From: Rudaea sp.
GTDB taxonomy: Bacteria > Pseudomonadota > Gammaproteobacteria > Xanthomonadales > Rhodanobacteraceae
Direction of reading: 5' to 3'
Length of the DNA: 64,000 nt
NCBI GenBank assembly: GCA_031291055.1
Contig: JARLJU010000090.1
Location: 1-64,000 of the forward strand
Both the position numbers and the translations under genes were made by a program. Positions 1 to 7,497 of the stretch are shown here, in pieces. Below the pieces are notes generated by a model that ran no database searches, was not told the origin of the DNA, and saw nothing but the letters and a program-made list of their open reading frames with translations. The stretch's first letter is position 1; each line of letters starts with the position of its first letter.

Positions 1-584
1 GGCACGCACAACGCCAGCCGGCAGCAGGAAGTCTGCGACACGCTGGCGCAAACCGCGCGCGACATCTCGGCCCAGACGCAGGCGCACGCCAGCAACACCG
101 TCGCCGAGATCGACCGGCTCGTGCAAGCCGCTTCGGCGGCCCCAAAGCTGCTCGAAAGCGTCTCCGTCCGCCTGGAAACCGCGACAAGCGGCATGTCGGA
201 AGCGTGGCACAACGCGCTATCCCGGCACGAACGCGTCAGCGAAAAACTGGCGGGCGACAACCAGCACGCCCTGGCGGCGGCCGCGGCCACGTTCGAGCAG
301 CACTCGGCGTCGCTGGTGCGCACCGTGGGCCAGTCGCATGCGGACCTGCAAGCGGAACTGGCTGCCCGGGACCAGCAGCGGCTGGCGGCCTGGACCGATA
401 CGCTCGGCACGATGGCCGCAACGCTGCGCCAGGAGTGGGAGCAGGCGGGCACGCACAACGCCAGCCGGCAGCAGGAAGTCTGCGACACGCTGGCGCAAAC
501 CGCGCGCGACATCTCGGCCCAGACGCAGGCGCACGCCAGCAACACCATCGCCGAGATCGCCCGGCTCGTACAAGCCGCTTCGGA
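1..584 (+). repeat. 447-bp intragenic direct repeat in the coiled-coil gene
   Basis: Bases 1-137 match 448-584 with only a few substitutions (for example ACCGTCGCCGAGATCGAC versus ACCATCGCCGAGATCGCC). The period is 447 bases, exactly 149 codons, so the frame is kept. After about base 137 the copies diverge. The left copy continues beyond the window, so the total number of units cannot be counted here. Confidence 0.85.
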
Positions 585-1131
585 AGCCCCCAAGGCGGCC
601 GCCGACGTCATTGGCGAACTGCGCCAGAAGCTATCGGACAGCATGGTCCGCGACAACGCGATGCTGGAGGAGCGCGGCCGCTTGCTGCAAACGCTGGAAA
701 CCCTGCTCGATGCCGTGAACCATGCCTCCACCGAGCAGCGCACGGCCGTCGACGCGCTGGTGGGCACGACGGCGGATCTGCTGGATCGTGTTGGCACCCG
801 CTTCACCGACAAGGTCGAGGCTGAAGCCGGAAAGCTGGAGGCTGTCGCCGCGCAGGTCACCGGCAGCGCTGTCGAGGTGGCAAGCCTGGGCGAAGCCTTC
901 GGCATGGCGGTGCAGCTGTTCGGCGAGTCGAACGACAAGCTGGTGGCTCACCTGCAGCGCATCGAAGCCGCGCTGGACAAGTCCGTCGCGCGTAGCGACG
1001 AACAGCTTGCCTATTACGTCGCACAGGCTAGGGAAGTCATCGACCTGAGCATGCTGTCGCAGAAGCAGATCGTCGAAAACCTGCAACATCTCGCAGGACA
1101 GCGGGCGCCCGCCAGCGCCGAAGCGGCATGA
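1..1131 (+). CDS. DUF802-type long coiled-coil protein, C-terminal part (5' end outside window)
   Basis: Frame 1 is open from base 1, so the annotated 121 start is only the first internal start codon and the true N-terminus lies upstream of the window. The visible 376 residues are almost entirely Ala/Gln/Glu/Arg-rich heptad-like helix with no membrane segment. I recognise the style and the gene order (this gene, an OmpA protein, a DUF2894-type protein) as the DUF802 locus common in Burkholderiales; function is not known to me. The stop overlaps the next start (ATGA at 1128-1131), so the two are translationally coupled. The first ~135 bases are a near-perfect copy of 448-584, a 447-bp (149-codon) internal repeat. 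By analogy to ZorA-like proteins the missing N-terminus may hold TolQ/MotA-type membrane helices, but that is inference. Confidence 0.7.
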   Translation, partial: GTHNASRQQEVCDTLAQTARDISAQTQAHASNTVAEIDRLVQAASAAPKLLESVSVRLETATSGMSEAWHNALSRHERVSEKLAGDNQHALAAAAATFEQHSASLVRTVGQSHADLQAELAARDQQRLAAWTDTLGTMAATLRQEWEQAGTHNASRQQEVCDTLAQTARDISAQTQAHASNTIAEIARLVQAASEAPKAAADVIGELRQKLSDSMVRDNAMLEERGRLLQTLETLLDAVNHASTEQRTAVDALVGTTADLLDRVGTRFTDKVEAEAGKLEAVAAQVTGSAVEVASLGEAFGMAVQLFGESNDKLVAHLQRIEAALDKSVARSDEQLAYYVAQAREVIDLSMLSQKQIVENLQHLAGQRAPASAEAA

Positions 1132-1775
1132 GCGAGGAGATCGACGCCGGCGTGGAGCCGACCGTGCCAATCTGGGCCGTCTTCGGCGACCTGATGTCGG
1201 TACTGCTGGGCGCCTTTGTGCTGATCCTGGTGAGCGTCATCGGCGTGCAACTGGAACTCTCGACCAGGCTGGAGGAGGAGGTCAAGCAGCGGCAGGTGGA
1301 GAAGCATCGCCGCGAGGCCCTTGAGCAAGCGCTGGCTGGCCCGCTGGCTGCGGGCCGGGTGACGCTGGTCAACGGGCGCATCGGCATCAAGGGCAGCGTG
1401 TTGTTTGCCCTCAACTCCGATCAATTGCAGCCCGAAGGCCGGGAGGTGTTGAAGAGCCTGGCCGCGCCGCTGTCCGCTTACCTCCAGGCCCGCGAGGAGA
1501 TCCTGATGGTGAGCGGATTCACCGACGACCGCCAGGTGCGCGAGGCCAACCGCCGCTTTGCCGACAACTGGGAGCTGTCGGCCCAGCGCGCGTTGACGGT
1601 AACCCGCGCGTTGATCGATGAAGGCGTCCCGCCCTCCTCCGTGTTTGCGGCCGCCTTCGGCGCCGAGCAGCCCGTGACCTCGAACGCCAACGACGAGGGA
1701 CGGGCCAAGAACCGGCGCGTGGAAATCGCGCCAATCCCAAGGCCGTCCAACGAAACGGGGAAGCCGCGTGATTAG
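1128..1775 (+). CDS. OmpA/MotB-family protein with one N-terminal membrane helix (ZorB-like stator subunit)
   Basis: 215 residues. A single transmembrane helix (about residues 15-38) begins with the motif PIWAVFGDLMSVLLGAF, whose Asp21 sits where MotB and ZorB carry the proton-accepting aspartate. A short coiled linker (about 42-66) leads to an OmpA-like peptidoglycan-binding domain (about 75-205) with the usual NWELSAQRA and GRAKNRRVEI signatures. It should therefore sit in the inner membrane and bind peptidoglycan. The start overlaps the stop of the upstream coiled-coil gene by 4 bases and its own stop overlaps the downstream gene by 8 bases, so all three are probably made together. The exact job is unknown; a MotAB/ZorAB-like ion-driven motor is an inference from the aspartate and the long coiled-coil partner. 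Confidence 0.8.
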   Translation: MSEEIDAGVEPTVPIWAVFGDLMSVLLGAFVLILVSVIGVQLELSTRLEEEVKQRQVEKHRREALEQALAGPLAAGRVTLVNGRIGIKGSVLFALNSDQLQPEGREVLKSLAAPLSAYLQAREEILMVSGFTDDRQVREANRRFADNWELSAQRALTVTRALIDEGVPPSSVFAAAFGAEQPVTSNANDEGRAKNRRVEIAPIPRPSNETGKPRD

Positions 1776-2457
1776 TGGCGAAATAGGTGACGAGATTGGT
1801 GGCAACATCCGCGACGCCCTTGCCACGCTCGACGCTTGGCGCGCACGTGGTGCCGATCGCCTGAATCCTGTCCGCTTTCGATTCATCGAGGCGCTGGCCC
1901 GGCGCGCGGCCGCCCACAGCGGCAATGCGCGACACATCCTGGACGCCAGGCTGGCCAAACTACTCGAGGCCTATGCCGGTGATCTTGAAAGTGCCGGTTG
2001 CAAAGACAGCAAGAACGGCAATGTCGGCGGCACAGCATTGCCAGGCGCTCCTCCTCGCGGGCCGCTTGCCGGACTGGTCAACTACATCGCCATCCGGACG
2101 CCGTCGGATCGCGGCGTCCCCTCAGCGATCGCAGGCGTGCCCCGGCGTGCATCCTTACCGGACATGGAGGTGCTCGACTACTTCCGGGAAACCTGGTCCA
2201 GGGTCAGCACCGATCGTCGGTTGCGGCAGTCGCTGGAGCAAGTGCCCGATAACGCCGGCCCGCTCAATTCGAGCCGCCTCGTGCATCGCTCGCTTTCCCT
2301 GATGCGCGAACTATCGCCTGAATATCTCCACCAGTTCTTGTCGTACGTCGACGCCTTGTCGTGGATGGAGCAGATGAACGGCGGCAGTGTCACGGCGGGT
2401 AAAGACGCGCCTCGCGCAGGGAGCACCAAGCCGAGCGCTCGCGGCAGGCCACGCTAG
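1768..2457 (+). CDS. DUF2894-type protein, third gene of the DUF802-OmpA locus
   Basis: 229 residues starting at a GTG that overlaps the end of the OmpA-like gene by 8 bases. No signal peptide or membrane helix is visible, so it is probably cytoplasmic. The N-terminal ~70 residues (IRDALATLDAWRARGADRLNPVRFRFIEALARRAA) are helical and basic. A variable Gly/Pro-rich middle follows, then a conserved-looking C-terminal segment (PDMEVLDYFRETWSRVSTDRRLRQSLEQVPDNAGPLNS). The assignment as DUF2894 rests on the length, the LNP.RF..IEAL.RR start and the gene order. Function unknown; the tight coupling suggests it works with the membrane OmpA/coiled-coil pair. Confidence 0.65.
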   Translation: MISGEIGDEIGGNIRDALATLDAWRARGADRLNPVRFRFIEALARRAAAHSGNARHILDARLAKLLEAYAGDLESAGCKDSKNGNVGGTALPGAPPRGPLAGLVNYIAIRTPSDRGVPSAIAGVPRRASLPDMEVLDYFRETWSRVSTDRRLRQSLEQVPDNAGPLNSSRLVHRSLSLMRELSPEYLHQFLSYVDALSWMEQMNGGSVTAGKDAPRAGSTKPSARGRPR

Positions 2458-2478
2458 CGCAGTTTGGAGGACGGCGGG

Positions 2479-2874
2479 TCAATATCGGCTTAGTTCGTCC
2501 CGGAGAGCCGTACGATGCCACGCCACAGGCGCGAGGAGCAGCACCGCCAGAAGGAACGCCACCTGCGAAAGATAGAACGGCTCGAGCCATTGCCGATTCA
2601 ATGCGACGTAAAACGTGTTGTGAACGACGTCGACAATGATGATTGCCGCGGTGAGAGCAATGCCCGCCCTTGGTTTGATGAAAAGAAGCAGTGCCGCCAA
2701 GGGATCGACAATCGTCAGCGCTCCCCAGAACACCCGGCTGGCCCAGTACGCGCCATTCCCATAGCCGTAGTCCCAGAGAAAGCCATGTTGAAAACCTGCC
2801 CGCACGTGATTGGATGTCGCGACCAGAAGACAGCAGGCAAATAGAAAACGGATGGAGAATGAAACGCTTGGCAT
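2479..2874 (-). CDS. Small integral membrane protein of unknown function
   Basis: 131 residues with four likely membrane helices (about 7-25, 44-64, 70-92 and 100-118); the first may double as a signal sequence ending near HVRAG. There are no recognisable catalytic motifs. It is convergent with the upstream DUF2894-type gene and lies in the same orientation as the next small membrane protein. Coding status rests on the hydrophobic pattern, the length and the lack of a competing ORF. Confidence 0.55.
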   Translation of the reverse strand: MPSVSFSIRFLFACCLLVATSNHVRAGFQHGFLWDYGYGNGAYWASRVFWGALTIVDPLAALLLFIKPRAGIALTAAIIIVDVVHNTFYVALNRQWLEPFYLSQVAFLLAVLLLAPVAWHRTALRDELSRY

Positions 2875-2902
2875 GGCTTGATCTGTCTGCTTGGTCGTCT
2901 AT

Positions 2903-3241
2903 CTAGTCTTTGCCCGTGGCGATTGGCGGCGATTGGCGGCGCTTCGCAAGCCTGCGCCGCGTGAAAAGCGTTGCCAGCATGCCAATCAGATAGCCACCGC
3001 CGGTGGCCACGCTGATGAATAAAACCAGAAGGCCCGAGTACGGCCGCCCCCAGATGGTCGCCGCGGCAAATGCAGCGATTGCCATGCTGGCTGGCAATAC
3101 CACGCGCCATATTGCAGAGCGCAGCCGCACGCTCCCGACGGCCGCGGAGATGCCCCCCACAAGCAGGCCGATGCCAAACGCGATGTCTTCGATGTCTACT
3201 CTCCGTTGAGTGTCTGGCTGATGCGTTCCCCGCAGCGCCAT
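2903..3241 (-). CDS. Hypothetical membrane protein with three to four helices
   Basis: The ORF extends to 3370 with a TTG start, but the first 43 codons look non-hydrophobic and poorly coding. The ATG at 3241 (MALRGTHQPDTQRRVDIED) gives a compact 112-residue protein with helices near IAFGIGLLVGGISAAVGSV, VVLPASMAIAAFAAATIW and GLLVLFISVATGGGYLIGML, ending in a basic tail. Neither start has a convincing ribosome-binding site. Family not recognised. It may be transcribed with the small membrane protein just downstream. Confidence 0.4.
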   Translation of the reverse strand: MALRGTHQPDTQRRVDIEDIAFGIGLLVGGISAAVGSVRLRSAIWRVVLPASMAIAAFAAATIWGRPYSGLLVLFISVATGGGYLIGMLATLFTRRRLAKRRQSPPIATGKD

Positions 3242-3441
3242 TGTCGCGCGGCCGGGCTGCCTCGCACCTGCGCGCGCGAAGGAGTACGCGAAGAAGCGCG
3301 CCAGCCCAGGATCACGCAAATGGTCGTCAAGCGATACCCACGCATCGCGCCGCCAGTTTACAGGCCGCAATCACGCCTGTCGCCTTCCCCCATCAAGATC
3401 AGAGTTCTCCTGGCCGGCGCCAGGAAGCTCGGCTCGCTCGT

Positions 3442-4053
3442 TCACCGCAGCAATGTCGGCTCCCGTTGCGTGAGGACGCGGTCGATCAGCCCCCATTCCA
3501 GCGCTTGTTCCGATGTCATGTAGCGGTCTCTGTCAAGGGTGCGCTCGACCTCCTCGTAGGTGCGCCCGCAATGTTCGGCATAGAGCCGGGTGACACGCTG
3601 CTTGGTCCGCTGCATCTCCTCGGCATGAATGAGGAAATCCGACGCCTGCCCCTGAAAGCCGCCCAGCGGCTGATGGACGTGCAGACTCGCATTGGGGAGC
3701 GCCGCCCTTTCGCCGGGCTCACCCGCCATCAGCAGAAACGAGCCCATGGAACGCGCGGTTCCCATGCACAGCGTATGCACCGGCGCTTTGATGTATCGCA
3801 TGGTGTCGTACATGGCAAGGCCGCTTGTAATGACCCCGCCGGGCGAATTGATGTAGAGATGGATGGGCTTCGCTGGATTCTCGGCTTCCAGGAACAGGAG
3901 CTGTGCACAGACCAATGCGGATACCGCATCGTTGACCTCACCGTTCAGGAAGACAATCCGCTCGCGCAGAAGCCGCGAGTAGATGTCGAAGGACCGTTCT
4001 CCCCGGCTGGATTGCTCAACGACCGTAGGGACGAGTTGCATCATTTCGCGCAT
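3442..4053 (-). CDS. clpP: ATP-dependent Clp protease proteolytic subunit (ClpP paralogue)
   Basis: 203 residues, the usual ClpP length. The serine protease triad is intact: Ser102 in [13 protein letters not shown], His127 in [16 protein letters not shown] and Asp176 in [18 protein letters not shown]. The N-terminal [26 protein letters not shown] is the classic ClpP start. The product should form a cytoplasmic tetradecameric peptidase fed by a Clp ATPase. No clpX, clpA or tig is adjacent, so this is a solitary and probably secondary copy that borrows an unfoldase encoded elsewhere. The variation next to the active site (TARS instead of QAAS) fits a divergent paralogue. Confidence 0.93.
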   Translation of the reverse strand: MREMMQLVPTVVEQSSRGERSFDIYSRLLRERIVFLNGEVNDAVSALVCAQLLFLEAENPAKPIHLYINSPGGVITSGLAMYDTMRYIKAPVHTLCMGTARSMGSFLLMAGEPGERAALPNASLHVHQPLGGFQGQASDFLIHAEEMQRTKQRVTRLYAEHCGRTYEEVERTLDRDRYMTSEQALEWGLIDRVLTQREPTLLR

Positions 4054-4098
4054 TGGCGAACTCCTGTATTCCAGATTTGCGGTTGTTGGCGCGAGGCG

Positions 4099-4458
4099 TC
4101 AGGCGGCGCGCATGAGGTAGGGCCAGCCGTCGTTCGCGGCCGTCTGCGCGTGGCGCTCTAGCCGAGCGTCTTCCAGCACGTGGATGATGCTAAGCACGGT
4201 GCCGCCAACGGCATTGGGCCTGAGCCGAAACGTCACTGTGCTTTCGAGGAAAGGCGGCGCTTCGTCCCGCATCCTGTAGCGAATTTCCTCGTCCGGCGTC
4301 GAAGAAACCGGCTCGGCATCCGCCAATGCTCCCTGGGGCAGCCATTTCTCGCGAAACGCGGGGATGCTGATTGCCCGCCAGACTTTCTCAGGCGGCGCGT
4401 CGAGTTCGTATTCGAGCACCAGGTCCGTCATCTGCCCTTCGGTTTGCATGTCGTTCAT
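4099..4458 (-). CDS. SRPBCC (AHSA1-like) family protein
   Basis: 119 residues with the SRPBCC/Activator-of-Hsp90-like pattern: LVLEYELDAPPEKVWRAIS.PAFREKWL at the start and STVTFRLRPNAVGGTVLSIIHV in the middle. These START-like folds bind hydrophobic ligands; the ligand here is unknown. The start overlaps the stop of the ArsR gene by four bases (4455-4458), the common ArsR-SRPBCC pairing in which the regulator probably controls its own operon. It is somewhat shorter than many AHSA1 proteins but looks complete. Confidence 0.8.
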   Translation of the reverse strand: MNDMQTEGQMTDLVLEYELDAPPEKVWRAISIPAFREKWLPQGALADAEPVSSTPDEEIRYRMRDEAPPFLESTVTFRLRPNAVGGTVLSIIHVLEDARLERHAQTAANDGWPYLMRAA

Positions 4459-4769
4459 TGGTCCATGTCCTTCAGCAAAGCCTTCAACGTGTCGACGCGC
4501 GCCGGCCAGTAGGCGCGATACTTCGCCAGCCAGCCGGCGATGAGCGCCAAGCCCTCCGGGTTGACCTCGTAATTCACGAAACGGCCTTGCCGCTCTTCAC
4601 GCACCAGCCTTGCGTTGCGCAGAACCGAAAGGTGCTGGGACATGGCCGACTGGCTGATCTCCATGCCTTGCCGCAAGGCACTTGCGTTCATGCTGCCAGC
4701 CGCCAGCTTCTCGAAGATCGTGCGGCGGGTCGGGTCGGCCAGCGCCTTGAAGATGTCGTTTTCAATCAT
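4455..4769 (-). CDS. ArsR/SmtB-family transcriptional repressor
   Basis: 104 residues with a typical winged helix: FKALADPTRRTIFEKLAAGSMNASAL, recognition helix ISQSAMSQHLSVLRNARLVREERQGR and wing FVNYEVNPEGLALI. The metal-binding ELCVCDL motif of ArsR/SmtB metal sensors is absent, so this belongs to the metal-independent subgroup usually paired with AHSA1/SRPBCC proteins. It is the first gene of the two-gene operon; its promoter lies in the 227-bp region shared with the divergent dihydroxyacetone kinase gene. Confidence 0.88.
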   Translation of the reverse strand: MIENDIFKALADPTRRTIFEKLAAGSMNASALRQGMEISQSAMSQHLSVLRNARLVREERQGRFVNYEVNPEGLALIAGWLAKYRAYWPARVDTLKALLKDMDQ

Positions 4770-4996
4770 GACAATACATTAGCGCATACTTATCTTAATC
4801 GCAAGCACGCCGAATATTGATGCGCGGTATTTCTCCGATACCCCTCGACGCGCGTAGCTGCACATTCAGCCTCGGCCAGTTGATTCCGCTTACTATAAGA
4901 AATTGTCACCGTGGCAGGCAGCGTCGCCGGACGAATGCCTTGGCGGTGCCCAGCCAGCCACCCTGGCGACGGATTCAGGCGAAAGGGAACATCACG

Positions 4997-6709
4997 ATGA
5001 AGAAACTGATCAATGACCCGCTTTCAGTGGTCGACGAAATGCTTGAGGGCGTTGTGTTGGCCGACCACCGGCTGACGCTGCTGGAAGGCGAGAACACTGT
5101 CGTTCGCAAAGACTTCCGGACGCTCGCTGCTGCCAACAAGGTGAGCATCATTTCGGGCGGCGGCGCCGGCCACGAACCTGCCCACGGGGGTTACGTAGGC
5201 AGCGGCATGCTGACTGCTGCCGTTGCCGGGCCGGTATTCACCTCGCCCAGCGTGGACGCCGTTCTCAACGCCATCATGACTGTCGCTGGCCCGGCTGGCG
5301 TGCTTTTGATCGTGAAGAACTACACAGGCGATCGCCTTAACTTCGGACTGGCAGCAGAGATTGCCAGGACGCTCGGCGTGAAGGTCGAGATGCTGGTGGT
5401 GGGTGATGATGTTGCCCTGAACGACAACGGTGGCCTGGTGGGCCGCCGCGGCATTGCCGGCACGGTCTTCATTCATAAGGTCGCGGGTGCCGCGGCCGAA
5501 GCCGGTCTATCGCTCATGGAAGTCAGGGCCGAGGCGCAACAGGCAGCCGCGGGCTTGTTCAGCATGGGGCTGGGGCTAAGCGCCTGTACGGTGCCTGCCG
5601 CCGGAAAGCCGGGCTTCAAGATGGAAGACAACGAAGTCGAATACGGGCTCGGCATTCACGGCGAGAGCGGTGTGCGTCGTGGCCCTATCCGGCGGGCGGA
5701 TGACATGGTCAACGTTCTCCTCGAACGGATCATCGAACAGGGCCGATTGAAAGCCGGCGATCGTGTCGCGCTGATGGTCAATAACCTCGGCGCTACGCCA
5801 GCGCAAGAATTGGACATTGTCACGCGCCAGGTCTTGTTGGGATGTGCTGCGCGCGGTATCAGGGTGGAAGCTGCGATGGTAGGCACCTTTCTTACCGCGT
5901 TGGAGATGGCCGGCTGTTCGATCTCCCTCATGCGGGTCGACGATTCGATTCTGGCGCGCCTCAATGCCCCCGCCGGCACCACTGCCTGGCACGGCATGAC
6001 CGTTCCCGCAGTTGAAGTTTCCAGGCTGTCTTGTGATAAAGCGGCGGAACAAAGCGCAACGCAGGGCGCTGCGTGGCCTGCGGCCAACGCCCAGGTGTTC
6101 AGGCGTGTCCTGCAGTCCGTCACCCAGGCCCTGCAGCGAAACGAGGAGATCCTGACCGAGCTGGACTCTGTCGTCGGGGATGGCGACATCGGCATCAGCC
6201 TCGCCCGAGGCGCACGCGCGATCGACGACGCACTCGATACCCTCGCCCTGGATCGGCCGGCCATTGCCCTGCAGCAGATATCAGCCATCCTGCGTCGGGT
6301 CCTGGGGGGAACCTCCGGCCCGTTGTATGCGGTATTTGTCCTGCGTGCCGGCGTTGCCCTTTCGGCCAGCACAAGCCTCACTTCGATATCCGCCTGGGCC
6401 GAAGCGCTGCAAGCAGGCTGCGACGGCATGGTCAAGCTCGGTGGCGCTGGAGCCGGTGACAGGACGATGCTCGATGCCCTGCTGCCTGCGGCCCTCGCGT
6501 TGCGCTCGCAGGAGGAAGGTCAGAGCGCATTGCATGCCGCGGCTCAGGTAGTGGAGGCAGCCTTGGGCGGCGCGGAAGCGACGCGCAACATGATGCCGCT
6601 GAGAGGCCGCTCGTCCTACATCGGAGAACGCGCGCTCGGGTATGTGGACCCTGGCGCTTTTGCTATTGGCGTATGGACGAATGCCATCGCCTCGGCCCTG
6701 GAAGAATAG
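4997..6709 (+). CDS. Single-chain dihydroxyacetone kinase (DhaK-DhaL fusion)
   Basis: The track ORF begins at 4817, but the ATG at 4997 (MKKLINDPLSVVDEMLEG) has a GAAAGGGA site 8 bases upstream and matches the family N-terminus, giving 570 residues. The DhaK half (about 1-330) carries GGGAGHEPAHGGYVG, NYTGDRLNF and the covalent substrate histidine His221 in GLGIHGE. The DhaL half (about 360-570) carries the Mg-ATP binding VGDGDIG and GGTSGPLYA. Such enzymes use ATP directly to phosphorylate dihydroxyacetone or glyceraldehyde in the cytosol. The third metal-loop residue is Ile where many DhaL proteins have His (GDGDHG). It stands alone, with a strong terminator 20 bases after the stop. Confidence 0.92.
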   Translation: MKKLINDPLSVVDEMLEGVVLADHRLTLLEGENTVVRKDFRTLAAANKVSIISGGGAGHEPAHGGYVGSGMLTAAVAGPVFTSPSVDAVLNAIMTVAGPAGVLLIVKNYTGDRLNFGLAAEIARTLGVKVEMLVVGDDVALNDNGGLVGRRGIAGTVFIHKVAGAAAEAGLSLMEVRAEAQQAAAGLFSMGLGLSACTVPAAGKPGFKMEDNEVEYGLGIHGESGVRRGPIRRADDMVNVLLERIIEQGRLKAGDRVALMVNNLGATPAQELDIVTRQVLLGCAARGIRVEAAMVGTFLTALEMAGCSISLMRVDDSILARLNAPAGTTAWHGMTVPAVEVSRLSCDKAAEQSATQGAAWPAANAQVFRRVLQSVTQALQRNEEILTELDSVVGDGDIGISLARGARAIDDALDTLALDRPAIALQQISAILRRVLGGTSGPLYAVFVLRAGVALSASTSLTSISAWAEALQAGCDGMVKLGGAGAGDRTMLDALLPAALALRSQEEGQSALHAAAQVVEAALGGAEATRNMMPLRGRSSYIGERALGYVDPGAFAIGVWTNAIASALEE

Positions 6710-6731
6710 TGCCGCCGCGGCAGTTGGAATG

Positions 6732-6756
6732 AAAAAGGGGCCGAAGCCCCTTTTTT
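6732..6756 (+). terminator. Rho-independent terminator after dihydroxyacetone kinase
   Basis: AAAAAGGGGC-CGAA-GCCCCTTTTTT: a perfect inverted repeat with a tetraloop and a T-run, beginning about 20 bases after the kinase stop codon. The A-run on the other side could let it act on both strands. Confidence 0.9.
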
Positions 6757-6799
6757 CAAAGACCAGCGGACTTTGATGGAAGTCCGTGGACATCATGCC

Positions 6800-6875
6800 T
6801 GGAGCGGGAAACGAGGCTCGAACTCGCGACCTCAACCTTGGAAAGGTTGCGCTCTGCCGACTGAGCGACTCCCGC
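6800..6875 (-). tRNA. tRNA-Gly (anticodon UCC), CCA encoded
   Basis: On the minus strand the sequence starts GCGGGAGTCGCTCAGTCGG, has the anticodon arm CAACC-TTTCCAA-GGTTG (anticodon TCC), the T-arm GCGAG-TTCGAGC-CTCGT and the acceptor end TTCCCGC-T-CCA. The 76 bases fold as a standard cloverleaf with a seven-pair acceptor stem including one G-T pair. It lies four bases downstream of a truncated tRNA-Asn, so the two were probably one tRNA operon. Confidence 0.95.
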
Positions 6876-6879
6876 TTTT

Positions 6880-6927
6880 TGGCTCCCCGACCTGGGCTCG
6901 AACCGGGGACCTACGGATTAACAGCCC
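6880..6927 (-). pseudogene. 3' fragment of tRNA-Asn (GUU), probable attachment-site remnant
   Basis: On the minus strand, CTGTTAATCCGTAGGTCCCCGGTTCGAGCCCAGGTCGGGGAGCCA is the anticodon loop to 3' CCA of tRNA-Asn. Identity stops inside the 5' side of the anticodon stem, and no D-arm or 5' acceptor strand follows. Retaining only the 3' half of a tRNA, with the break in the anticodon arm, is what a tyrosine-recombinase integration leaves at one end of an element. The element would lie to the right (higher coordinates). Confidence 0.75.
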
Positions 6928-7017
6928 AGTCATCGCTGCCGGCGGCTGTCGCGCAATGGTGTTGACAACATCCTGCAGCAGACCATCGACCAGGCTTGCT
7001 CGCAATGTCAGAGCTTG

Positions 7018-7120
7018 ATTTGCAGGCGAATCTCGCCGCACGTCGTGCGACATACGACGGCCATGCATCTGCTGCAAGCGGGCGTCGATATCAGCCTCAT
7101 CGCCGGCATTCCAGCGCGCC
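7018..7120 (+). pseudogene. Tyrosine recombinase (integrase) C-terminal remnant
   Basis: A frame starting near 7018 reads RRISPHVVRHTTAMHLLQAGVDISLIAG, the box-II HxxRH region of phage/transposon tyrosine recombinases (compare the consensus SPHVLRHTTAMHLLQxGVDI). Neither the N-terminal part nor the catalytic tyrosine that should follow is present; the frame ends about 60 bases on. It is too short for the ORF track. Its closeness to the tRNA-Asn fragment suggests the decayed integrase of the element that used that tRNA. Confidence 0.6.
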
Positions 7121-7139
7121 TGCGATCGTTGGTCGACGA

Positions 7140-7497
7140 ACTGGGCATAGTCGGCGGCAGAGCCTAATCGCAAATCCCCGCCATCCCTTAATAACGCTCG
7201 CGCGCGCCCGCACTCCACTCCGCCTCCGAGTCAATTGTGCAGGCTACTCAGCGCCCCGCGGGAAGTCGCCAAGGCTTTGGACGCCGCGAAATCCTCATGG
7301 AAACGCCGCACCGGCTTCGATACTCATGCACCAAGACGGCGCGAGCTTTGTCGCCGATGGTGCACGTCTGTTTGCGTTTAAGTAAATACCCTACATTAAT
7401 TGCATAGCGATTACTTAGATTGCGATACACACATCAAAGAACTATTCTCTGCCTACCGACCCGCGCTGTCGCGGGCTGACAGTCAACGGAAAAACTC
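7140..7497. other. Intergenic region upstream of the FAD dehydrogenase
   Basis: No ORF here has coding character. The segment turns AT-rich from about 7380 (AAGTAAATACCCTACATTAATTGCATAGCGATTACTTAGATTGCGATACAC) and probably carries the promoter for the catabolic operon, with a loose repeat TTGCATAGCGAT...ATTGCGATACAC that could be a regulator site. Confidence 0.4.

Noticed and set aside
1128-2457. Calling the left operon a Zorya defence system
   Set aside because: Only ZorB-like features are visible; no ZorC, ZorD or ZorE gene follows, and the DUF802 N-terminus is outside the window. Kept as a finding, not an annotation.
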